A DNA stretch of 64,000 bases from Rhodopirellula baltica (GTDB taxonomy: Bacteria > Planctomycetota > Planctomycetia > Pirellulales > Pirellulaceae): the NCBI GenBank assembly GCA_002901265.1, contig PPHI01000024.1, positions 1 to 64,000 of the forward strand, given 5' to 3'. The notes under the pieces were generated by a model that was given only the letters and a program-made list of their open reading frames with translations, was not told where the DNA came from and searched no databases. A program made the translations under genes and the position numbers. Below, in pieces: positions 37,197 to 44,699 of this stretch. Each line of letters opens with the position of its first letter. Within the stretch, counting starts at the first letter, position 1.

Positions 37197-38369
37197 CTAG
37201 ATCTTCGGGTGGCGAACGACGTGTCGATCAATCTCGGTGATTTCGCCGTTGTGAGCCATCTCACGGGCGAGCAATACGACACGATCCTTGACCTTCGCGG
37301 GAACGCCCTGAACAACCAAATCCATGCCTTCCTTCAAGTTCGGCACATTGCGACTTGGACCGAAGTCAACCATCAAATTCTTGTCAGATTTTGTCTTCAA
37401 TTTGGCCAGTCGATGTTCCTGGCCGTGGACGGTGACGGTCTTTATTTTTTCAACCGTCCCTTGATAGCTTCGCCCACTGCGGTTGACTGTTACCGACTCG
37501 TGCGGAAGCTCGACATGTTTGGCAACAAGCAACGGCTGACCTTCGACTTTCATGATCAGACCCTCTGCCGTGACTTCCGATTTTGGCTCCGGCATTTGCT
37601 TGAATAGATTCGTTGGTCCCAGGTCGATGACAACCTCCTGACCTTGATCGGTATTCACCGTTGCGACAAAGTGCTGTTGGTCTCGCACGTCGACCTTGTT
37701 CACTTGAGCGATTTCGCCGGTGGCAATTCGTGGTGCCGACGTCATCGTCTTCTGTTTGTCCATCGCTTCCATTTTCGCATCGCGAGAGTCGCCTGCTTCG
37801 TTCAGCGATACATAATCGAATTCCTCGTAGACACCATCACCGTCCGCATCGGTGTAGCTCGCCATTGCATCGTACAAGCCATCGCCGTTGAGATCGTAAT
37901 AGTTCGTCAGGTTGTGATCGTCCCAGAACAAGTACCCGTCGTCATATCGTTCGAAGTACTGGTGGTGTTTTGAGCTATCGCTGGTCGGCAAATTCGTCGT
38001 TAGCGGATCACTGGAAACCTTCGATGGGGACGTATTCACCGTGTCGGTCTTCGGGTCGGAGAGCTTTGGTTTGTTGGCGGTGTAAGACCCTGAGTCGTTG
38101 TCGCTGTCGGAGCTAGTAACGTTGTCGCTGAATTGGAACTTCTCATCATCCCAGCGTCCAATTGCCTCGTCCGTTGGATTGTAGTCGTTGCCATCAAACC
38201 ACTCCGTGATGTCGTACCAAGCGTCATCTTCGTAGTAAGGACTGTTGCTGCCTACTTCCGATTGACTTTGCGGTGTTGTAGCCACTTGTTGAGCGTTGCT
38301 TACGGTTGGAACCGCAACAGAAGCAGCAAGTGCGGCGGCAAACATCAATCGTTTTCGTTGAGTAGTCAT
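37197..38369 (-). CDS. Secreted EF-hand-like protein with duplicated domain
   Basis: About 390 residues from ATG 38369, which follows a textbook AAGGAGAAAGA ribosome-binding site; the longer frame at 38495 lacks one. Signal peptide LMFAAALAASVAVPTVSNAQ. The central part has calcium-loop-like motifs (YYDLNGDGLYDA, YTDADGDGVYEEF). The C-terminal half carries two copies of a ~55-residue domain: VVIDLGPTN... and LMVDFGPSR..., each preceded by strands (QHFVATVNTDQGQ; EHRLAKLKTKSD). It is likely exported and calcium-bound. Family not recognised. Confidence 0.75.
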   Translation of the reverse strand: MTTQRKRLMFAAALAASVAVPTVSNAQQVATTPQSQSEVGSNSPYYEDDAWYDITEWFDGNDYNPTDEAIGRWDDEKFQFSDNVTSSDSDNDSGSYTANKPKLSDPKTDTVNTSPSKVSSDPLTTNLPTSDSSKHHQYFERYDDGYLFWDDHNLTNYYDLNGDGLYDAMASYTDADGDGVYEEFDYVSLNEAGDSRDAKMEAMDKQKTMTSAPRIATGEIAQVNKVDVRDQQHFVATVNTDQGQEVVIDLGPTNLFKQMPEPKSEVTAEGLIMKVEGQPLLVAKHVELPHESVTVNRSGRSYQGTVEKIKTVTVHGQEHRLAKLKTKSDKNLMVDFGPSRNVPNLKEGMDLVVQGVPAKVKDRVVLLAREMAHNGEITEIDRHVVRHPKI

Positions 38370-38596
38370 TCTTTCTCCTTGTTTGAATAGCGTGATCACC
38401 ACGACGCCGTGTCGTAGTAGGAGAAAGAGGATGCAATGCCGATGCCAACCGCCTATTTCTCTGAACATTGGCCGATTGATGAAGGATAAGTGCACGTTTT
38501 GGGCAATCGGCGACCGAGCAAAGACGAATCATTGACCAATCGCTGCGAAGGTGGATTTGATCTTCTCTGCTGCGGTGCGGTGCTCGGCAGGTCCGA

Positions 38597-39523
38597 CTAG
38601 GACGTGGCTGTTGAGGGCGTTGTGCGTGTGGATTCGACGACTCGCACGGCACCATGCTGCGGACGAATGCCACCGCCATACTGGACTGCGTAAACTTGCG
38701 TCGCTTCGGCGCCAAGTAAAAAGATCATACTGCTGTAGTAAACCCAAACCAAAATCACAGCCAATGACGCGGCCGCACTTCCGAGTTCAGCGCCTGGTGA
38801 GGATTGACTGAGATAGAACTGCAGCCCAAATCGGCCAAGCAAAAACAGCACGGTAGTGATTCCTGCACCGACAGCAACGTCTCGCCAGCGGATTTCGGCA
38901 TCCGGCATGAATTTGAACAGCGATGCGAATAGGACGTAGGTCACGAAACCTTGGACCACGTAATTGATCGATTGGGCGATCAATTCATCGGTACCGATCA
39001 GCCCGGTCACTTGGTTACCAACTGCCGACAGGACGGTCGACACGATCAGTGAAACGAGTAGCAAAAAACCGAGTCCCAGGATCATCGCCAGTGACAACAG
39101 TCGTTTGAGAAAGAAGTCTTTCACGCCAGAGCGGCTGGGGTCTGGCTTGACCGACCAGACGCGATTGAGCGCATCCTGAATTGCGCTGACGACGCCGGTG
39201 GCTCCGACGATAATTGCGGCGAAGCTGATTACCGTTTTCCACCACTGGCCCCCGGTTTCACGGTCGCTTTCGATGATCGAAGCGATCTCGTCAGTCGCGG
39301 CCTGATTGCCGATCATCTGAGCGGCTTGCTGTTGCAACAGCGTTTGTGCGTGCTCCTCGGCTTGTTTTGATTCGTAGGTCAATGACAGCCCAAACGTCAT
39401 GACGGTGACCAACAAGTACAGCAGCGGCGGCAAAGCAAACACGGTGTAGTACGCCAGGGAGGCTGACAGCGTGGTACAGCCATCATTCGAAAAGTCGTTG
39501 AACGTTTTTTTCAGAAAGTCCAT
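38597..39523 (-). CDS. YihY/BrkB family membrane protein
   Basis: A 308-residue membrane protein (ATG 39523; ATG 39565 adds 14). It carries the YihY/virulence factor BrkB pattern: FLKKTFNDFSNDGCTTLSAS near the N-terminus, AYYTVFALPPLLYLL in TM1, then GGQWWKTVISFAAIIVGATG and VWVYYSSMIFLLGAEATQVY at the C-terminus. About six membrane segments. Physiological role unresolved in the family. Confidence 0.85.
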   Translation of the reverse strand: MDFLKKTFNDFSNDGCTTLSASLAYYTVFALPPLLYLLVTVMTFGLSLTYESKQAEEHAQTLLQQQAAQMIGNQAATDEIASIIESDRETGGQWWKTVISFAAIIVGATGVVSAIQDALNRVWSVKPDPSRSGVKDFFLKRLLSLAMILGLGFLLLVSLIVSTVLSAVGNQVTGLIGTDELIAQSINYVVQGFVTYVLFASLFKFMPDAEIRWRDVAVGAGITTVLFLLGRFGLQFYLSQSSPGAELGSAAASLAVILVWVYYSSMIFLLGAEATQVYAVQYGGGIRPQHGAVRVVESTRTTPSTATS

Positions 39524-39635
39524 GGCGTGGCCGTGCCGTTGCAGTTGACTTGTTGGGTATTGCACTTGATCGGCCGGCGACAGCGGGTCTGCATTTCGCA
39601 GACCTCGACCTGAGCATGTTCCGACCGATCGTCGT

Positions 39636-39827
39636 TTACAAAATGACGATCAAGGCGTGAATGATGCCAATGACCCAGAACCCAATCAGCGTAAGAACAA
39701 TGTTCAATAAGAACTGAGTTCCCATGCCGCGGTCCATGAACACCGCAAGCGGCGGTAGCAAGACAGCAAGGATGACTTTTAACAGAGTGTTTGTTGTTGT
39801 CGGTGCAGTCGACATGTCGTTTACCAT
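39636..39827 (-). CDS. YqaE/Pmp3 family membrane protein
   Basis: A 63-residue protein with two membrane spans (LLKVILAVLLPPLAVFMDRG and FLLNIVLTLIGFWVIGIIHA). The LPPLAVFMDRG loop and the C-terminal GFWVIGIIHALIVI are the hallmark of the Pmp3/YqaE stress-related membrane proteins. The ATG at 39815 is an equally plausible start. Confidence 0.85.
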   Translation of the reverse strand: MVNDMSTAPTTTNTLLKVILAVLLPPLAVFMDRGMGTQFLLNIVLTLIGFWVIGIIHALIVIL

Positions 39828-39888
39828 TGGTAAAAAGGTTTCTGGGTGTGTCTAGACGGAGGAGGAGAGTCGCGTTTCCTGGTCGCGA

Positions 39889-40167
39889 TTACTCGTCGTC
39901 TTCTGGCAGGTCGACGTCAACATCTGGAACTTCGATTTCGGTCTTCTTCATGTCGACATCGACATCTGGAACTTCGATCTCTTTGGTCTTGGTCGATACA
40001 TCAACATCGGGTCCGTCGACATCGAATTCTGGAAGTTGTCCCGGGTCACCGGTCACTTCAACGTCGACGTCTGGCAGTTCGCCTTCTTTCGTTTGGTCAA
40101 CGTCACAGCCGGAAAAAGCAAACACGGCCAAAGCACAGAAAAACGCATTTCGCAATTGAATCTTCAT
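39889..40167 (-). CDS. Acidic repeat lipoprotein (92 aa)
   Basis: ATG 40167 is chosen because it gives a signal and a lipobox: FFCALAVFAFSGC (Cys 21). The mature part is almost wholly acidic and repetitive: PDVDVEV, PEFDVDGPDVDV, then two copies of EIEVPDVDVD about ten residues apart. It lies 61 bp downstream of the Pmp3-like gene. Such a chain probably binds divalent cations at the cell surface, but this is only inference. Confidence 0.65.
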   Translation of the reverse strand: MKIQLRNAFFCALAVFAFSGCDVDQTKEGELPDVDVEVTGDPGQLPEFDVDGPDVDVSTKTKEIEVPDVDVDMKKTEIEVPDVDVDLPEDDE

Positions 40168-40626
40168 CTCAATTCCCACGGTGTTGGAGTCTGAATGCCG
40201 CGCCGACGACGGCAAGTTGATGTCGGCGATTGCACCGCTCTGAAGTGATGTCGGTGCAACGAAACGGCAGCAGATGCAAGGGCTGTGCCAATGCCGTTCG
40301 TTTGCGAAAGTTGCGTTTGAGTGGTCACTCAAATGCCAACTTGGAACGAAACAGGCCATCAGTGGATGAGAGTGCTGCTTCGCTGTGCGATTCGATGACA
40401 ACAAACGCCAGTTGCGGTGCCGCATCGCCAGAAAACGCTCGGTGATTTGGGAAAATCGATGTTTGCCGCTCTTTTGGAAGCACTTGATCCGCTATCTTCA
40501 GAATCTACTCGCCGAGGAGGTGGCGATCCCCTCTGTGGCGAATTGGGATCGATTGGGACTAGGCGAGAGGAAAGCTGGCGAAGGCCGATTGGAAAAAGTG
40601 TTTGATCGCAACCCGGGCATCGAATA
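40168..40626. other. Intergenic region, lipoprotein to CheB-CheR gene
   Basis: 459 bp between divergent genes. It holds a near-perfect palindrome at 40316-40333 and no protein-like frame I can support. Both promoters must lie here. Confidence 0.5.
40316..40333. promoter_or_regulatory. 18-nt palindrome
   Basis: TTTGAGTG-GT-CACTCAAA: 8-bp arms with a 2-nt centre, located 311 bp upstream of the CheB-CheR start. Its symmetry suggests a dimeric regulator site; no conserved operator is recognised. Confidence 0.3.
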
Positions 40627-43233
40627 ATGAACAGCGGCAAGATGGTGCGTTCTGGAGTCCAGTTAGCTGCCAAGCCAGAGGAAGGTGATTCATGCGACGG
40701 CGGAGCTGATACCGGGACGGAGCGTGGAAACCAAGAATTGGACCAGCGTCTTCCGGCAATCGTCGGCATCGGTGCATCGGCAGGTGGTATCGAAGCGCTT
40801 GAACGGATGTTTTCTGCGGTCCCGTGTCATACCGGCGCTGCGTTCATCGTCGTTCAGCATCTTTCACCGACGCATGAAAGCCACCTGGGGCGGTTATTGT
40901 CACGCGTTACCGACATGAAAGTCGAAACTGCCGTGGATGGGATGACGATTCGACCGAACACGGTTTATGTCGGTAGCCCTATGACCGACTTGCTTTATAG
41001 CGGAGGGTGTTTGCGAGTGATCGCACGGCCGGAAGACAACGGTCTACGCCGCCCTATTGACCGCCTTCTCAAGACGCTTCCCGATCGGGCAACGGCGCGA
41101 ACGATCGCGGTGATTCTTTCGGGGACAGGCAACGATGGAACCGAAGGATGTCGGAGTCTTTCAAAGAATGGTGGTTTTGTGATCGCGCAACAACCGTCTA
41201 GCTGTCGGTTTGTATCGATGCCACGAAGTGTGATTGCTGCACGTGTTCAGGATGTCATCTTGGAACCAGATCGGATTGGTGATGCCATCCGCAATCATTT
41301 GAGCGAAAAAGGTAATGTCGACGACCAACAGGTCTTCGACTCATCGGAAGTTGCTGAGACCGGGTTGCAATTGGTCTTCTCGCGTTTAACAAAGATGTTT
41401 GGAATCGATTTTTCGACTTATAAATCCCAGACAATCGATCGACGAATCGCGCGGCGAATGCACCTAACCGGCATTGAATCCGTCGAAAAATACGCCCAGC
41501 GGTTGATCATCGATACCGAGGAGGCCTGTCGCTTGTATCGCGACCTATTGATCAATGTGACAAGCTTTTTTCGTGACCCAGATGCATTTGATTTTCTGCA
41601 GCATTCGGTGTTGCCTTCGTCTTTCGAGAATCTGCAAGGGTCTTGCTTTCGAGCTTGGGTGTGTGCTTGTGCGACCGGTCAAGAAGCTTATTCGATTGCA
41701 ATGGCCATCCAAGAAACGATTGACAAGCTACAACTGAAAGTTGATTTCAAGGTGTTCGCAACCGACGTTCACGAAGAGTCGCTGGCCAAGGCAGCCGCGG
41801 GAATCTATTCGGCGGAAGAGGTTCGGAATTTGTCCGAGGAGCGACTGCGACGTTTTTTTGTGGATGTCGACGAAGGATACGCGGTGAGCAGCAGTTTGCG
41901 AACGCACGTTGTCTTTGCGACGCACAACGTGATACGGACACCACCGTTTTCGCAGATAGACCTAGTAACCTGCCGCAACCTGCTGATCTATCTCGACCGC
42001 GAAATTCAAGATCGCTGTTTAAGTCGGTTTTACTTTGCGCTGAAAGATGGAGGAACGCTGTTTCTCGGACCAAGTGAATCAACGGGACAACTCAAACCGG
42101 GCTTTGAAACACTGCACAAGACGTGGAAGATTTATCGTCGCGGCGATTCTGAACAGATCAACTGTGAAAGTTTTGAGACATTTCGAGAGCCGACACATCT
42201 TGAAAAGCTTGGGATGCAGCCGACGCCGCGTCGGAAAGGAACATTCGATCGTCCCGAAAAGCTGCTGACGCTCTACGACGCCGTGTTGGCACATTCAATG
42301 CCTCCCGGGATTCTGGTTTCTGAAAGTCTTGATGTATTGCATTCGTTTCCTGGATTTGAACGCTATCTCAAGTTCCCTGAAGGCAGGACCACCTCACAAT
42401 TGTTGGACTTGATCGAACCGGAGATCAAAGAAGCTGTTCGAGGTGGAATTCGCAGGGCTTCGCAAAGTCAATCCGAAGTGGAAATGCCGGCGATGATGCG
42501 AACGCGGGAGGTTGGCGCGAGCGTGATCGTTTGTGTGTACCCGATCGCAATTCCAGGGCACGAAAGTGAGTTTTACCTTGTACAGATCAAAGGCGATGTA
42601 CAGATCAAAGGCGATGATATTACCGGCTCAGGGTATCACGGTTCGAACGTTTCGTCGGAGGAAGCTTTGGAAGGCAGGCGATACAAGAGCGACGTGCAAC
42701 AGCAGTTGATCGAGGCGAGGAGGAATTTGGATGTTACGATCGAGGAGCTGTACTACGCGGTCGAGCAATTGCAAACGGTGACGACTGACCTGCACTTTGC
42801 TAACGAACAGCTTCAAAGCACGCAGGAGGAACTTGAAAGCGTCAATGAAGAGATGGTGATCGTGAACCGTGACCATGAATCAGCAATCCAGCTCTACGAT
42901 CAGGCGGTGTCGGACATCAACAATTTGACGGAGTTGTTTGATGCAATCTTCATTATCGTTGATCGCCAATTGAGAATTCGGCGAATGTCACCGCAAGCTA
43001 GCGATTTACTAGCTCTCGATCCCAAGTACGTTGGAGGCAGCGAGGATGCCTTGTTGCGTCGGATAGACGACGCGACAATTACATCTCGGTTGTTAGACGC
43101 GATCGATATCGGCAGCGAATCTATCTGCCACATCAGTATCAAAAATGATCGCTACTCAGCACAGATTAGATCGTTTCGAAGTGGCGGTGAAATCACCGGT
43201 GCGATGGTGCTCCTGACCAAAGCGTCGGAATGA
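40627..43233 (+). CDS. CheB-CheR-PAS fusion protein
   Basis: An 868-residue cytoplasmic protein. CheB methylesterase domain (~43-225) with the triad Ser51 (GASAGG), His78 (QHLSP) and Asp170 (GTGNDGTEG). CheR methyltransferase (~240-510): LINVTSFFRD, WVCACATGQEAYSIA, DLVTCRNLLIY. PAS-like region (~545-650), a long coiled coil (~690-760, TIEELYYAVEQLQTVTTDL) and a final PAS domain (~770-868). Families of this type modify receptor-like proteins; most relatives continue into HisKA and HATPase domains, which are absent. It is convergent with the ANTAR gene. Confidence 0.9.
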   Translation: MNSGKMVRSGVQLAAKPEEGDSCDGGADTGTERGNQELDQRLPAIVGIGASAGGIEALERMFSAVPCHTGAAFIVVQHLSPTHESHLGRLLSRVTDMKVETAVDGMTIRPNTVYVGSPMTDLLYSGGCLRVIARPEDNGLRRPIDRLLKTLPDRATARTIAVILSGTGNDGTEGCRSLSKNGGFVIAQQPSSCRFVSMPRSVIAARVQDVILEPDRIGDAIRNHLSEKGNVDDQQVFDSSEVAETGLQLVFSRLTKMFGIDFSTYKSQTIDRRIARRMHLTGIESVEKYAQRLIIDTEEACRLYRDLLINVTSFFRDPDAFDFLQHSVLPSSFENLQGSCFRAWVCACATGQEAYSIAMAIQETIDKLQLKVDFKVFATDVHEESLAKAAAGIYSAEEVRNLSEERLRRFFVDVDEGYAVSSSLRTHVVFATHNVIRTPPFSQIDLVTCRNLLIYLDREIQDRCLSRFYFALKDGGTLFLGPSESTGQLKPGFETLHKTWKIYRRGDSEQINCESFETFREPTHLEKLGMQPTPRRKGTFDRPEKLLTLYDAVLAHSMPPGILVSESLDVLHSFPGFERYLKFPEGRTTSQLLDLIEPEIKEAVRGGIRRASQSQSEVEMPAMMRTREVGASVIVCVYPIAIPGHESEFYLVQIKGDVQIKGDDITGSGYHGSNVSSEEALEGRRYKSDVQQQLIEARRNLDVTIEELYYAVEQLQTVTTDLHFANEQLQSTQEELESVNEEMVIVNRDHESAIQLYDQAVSDINNLTELFDAIFIIVDRQLRIRRMSPQASDLLALDPKYVGGSEDALLRRIDDATITSRLLDAIDIGSESICHISIKNDRYSAQIRSFRSGGEITGAMVLLTKASE
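42580..42615 (+). repeat. 18-bp perfect tandem duplication in CheB-CheR gene
   Basis: GTACAGATCAAAGGCGAT occurs twice in a row, giving VQIKGDVQIKGD between the first PAS-like region and the coiled coil. It is in frame, so the protein tolerates six extra residues. Confidence 0.85.
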
Positions 43234-43276
43234 AATGACGGATTCTCAAACGAGACATTCGTCTGAGTTTTAGTTT

Positions 43277-43298
43277 CTGGAATCCTTTGCAATTCCAG
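43277..43298. terminator. Hairpin between convergent genes
   Basis: CTGGAAT/ATTCCAG with an 8-nt loop between the CheB-CheR and ANTAR stop codons (43233 and 43326). Neither side has a strong T-run. Confidence 0.35.
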
Positions 43299-43325
43299 TT
43301 CCCGTCTGTCGCGTCGCCCCTGGCG

Positions 43326-43961
43326 TTAGCGTAGATCCGCATCGAGGTCTTTGCTGTGCTCGTCTAATCCGAGCAGTGTTCCGCCGTCGACGATCTGCTT
43401 GGCAACGTCGGCCAGTCGGCGACGCGACTGTCGCGCGGTGTTTTGCAGAAATCGGTGCGCTTCCGGCTCCTCAAGTTGTCGGACTTGCATGATGATCCCT
43501 TTGGCACGTTCGATCTGCTTTCTGTCCTCAAGCTTCTGTTCCAAGTGCACCACTCGCTCTTCAAGCGATTGCAGATGACGGAAACGTTTTTGGCAGAGAT
43601 AGATCGCCGGCTGGATCGCTTCGGCAGTGACCGGTTCGACAAGGTAGGCCATCACGTGATCTTCCATGGCCCGTTCGACGTTATCGAGTTCGTCGTCGTG
43701 AGCCACGATGATACTTGGCGTTGGCATCGTTTTGCCGATGCGAATCAGAGCCTCGATTCCATCCATGTCCGACAGTTTCGGAGATGCAACCAAGATATCA
43801 GCCGGGGCCTCAATCGACCTCTCGATTAACTCGTGCCCCCGGTCCGTTGCCATCGGGACCTTGTGACCAAGCGTAAGCAGGATCGTTTCCAGGATCTCTC
43901 TGACGGCACAGTCGCCGTGTGCTAGATAAATCGTTTGTTGTTTGTTGACTCGGTCTATCAT
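43326..43961 (-). CDS. Pseudo-receiver with ANTAR RNA-binding domain
   Basis: A 211-residue AmiR/NasT-type regulator. The receiver-like domain (~8-120) has lost both hallmark residues: the phospho-acceptor position reads Ser in DILVASPKLSDMDG and the conserved Lys reads Glu in YLVEPV. A coiled coil (~125-150) leads to a well-kept ANTAR domain (~150-198; ERAKGIIMQVRQLEEPEAHR). ANTAR proteins bind RNA hairpins in leader transcripts to prevent termination. The start overlaps the upstream paralogue's stop (ATGA). Confidence 0.85.
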   Translation of the reverse strand: MIDRVNKQQTIYLAHGDCAVREILETILLTLGHKVPMATDRGHELIERSIEAPADILVASPKLSDMDGIEALIRIGKTMPTPSIIVAHDDELDNVERAMEDHVMAYLVEPVTAEAIQPAIYLCQKRFRHLQSLEERVVHLEQKLEDRKQIERAKGIIMQVRQLEEPEAHRFLQNTARQSRRRLADVAKQIVDGGTLLGLDEHSKDLDADLR

Positions 43962-44419
43962 GATTCATCCTCCGAACTTTGATCGGCAAGACCATTGATC
44001 TCGCGTTTGATCTCCTCGCACCGTTGTTCAAGTAGTTTGGCTTGACGAAATCGGCGTTCGGCCAGGAAGAGTGCCGGGCGAAGATCTCGATCACTAATGG
44101 GCGCGACAATCACGCCCGTCAAATCGTCCAATAGCAACCGCTCCACTCGGTCAATGTCCTCGGGACAAATGACCATAACCGCTGGGCATGAGCCCATGCG
44201 TGCCAACTCGTTTGCGATAGCGAACACATCCGTTTTGCGAAATCCGGTCCCCAGCACCGCAATGTCGGGTGGGTTTTCCTGGCACCGCCGGAACAAAGTC
44301 GCCGGGTGATCGGTCGACAGTTCCACACAGTGGTTCAGTTTTTCTAGCGTTGCCTGGATGATTTTGCGCGAGGCATCATCACCGTGAGCAAGGTAGATTC
44401 GAAGTTTCGGCTCCTTCAT
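43958..44419 (-). CDS. Truncated pseudo-receiver paralogue
   Basis: A 153-residue relative of the next gene, starting at ATG 44419. Both begin with the shared IYLAHGD motif and share the segment after the receiver (FLAERRFRQAKLLEQ against YLCQKRFRHLQSLEE). Here the phospho-acceptor site reads DIAVLGTG (Gly for Asp) and the Lys position reads Ala (VIVAPIS). The chain stops right after the coiled coil, where ANTAR begins in its partner. A tandem duplication followed by loss of ANTAR explains this. It probably acts through its partner, perhaps as a heterodimer. Confidence 0.8.
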   Translation of the reverse strand: MKEPKLRIYLAHGDDASRKIIQATLEKLNHCVELSTDHPATLFRRCQENPPDIAVLGTGFRKTDVFAIANELARMGSCPAVMVICPEDIDRVERLLLDDLTGVIVAPISDRDLRPALFLAERRFRQAKLLEQRCEEIKREINGLADQSSEDES

Positions 44420-44629
44420 GTCGTAATCGCATCGGTGGTCAGCGTGTGGGAGGCGTGCGATGCCAAGGGGAAGAGCCACGGGGAAAACCGGCTCGACTTG
44501 GACGCTCGCCATTGGCGATGACGTGTGCTAAATGCAAAGGCCGGGCCAAAACGTCGGCGGGTAGACAGAAGCGGAATTCGTCCTGTTTGTCACCAAAAGA
44601 ATTGCGCAAAACGCAGCTCGGACGCGAAA

Positions 44630-44648
44630 TTGGTTGATTTTCAACCAA
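44630..44648 (-). terminator. Hairpin after hybrid kinase gene
   Basis: Perfect 8-bp stem TTGGTTGA/TCAACCAA with a TTT loop, 51 bp past the 44700 stop. On the minus strand it is followed by a short TTTC tract. Confidence 0.5.
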
Positions 44649-44699
44649 CTCGGACTCAATCGAGAGGTCCGGTCGTCAGTGAACGTGCTTCAGTTGCGT

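Noticed and set aside
40385-40627. 80-codon frame ahead of the CheB-CheR gene
   Set aside because: Overlaps other open frames with equally poor composition, lacks an RBS and shows no domain; probably the gene's leader region.
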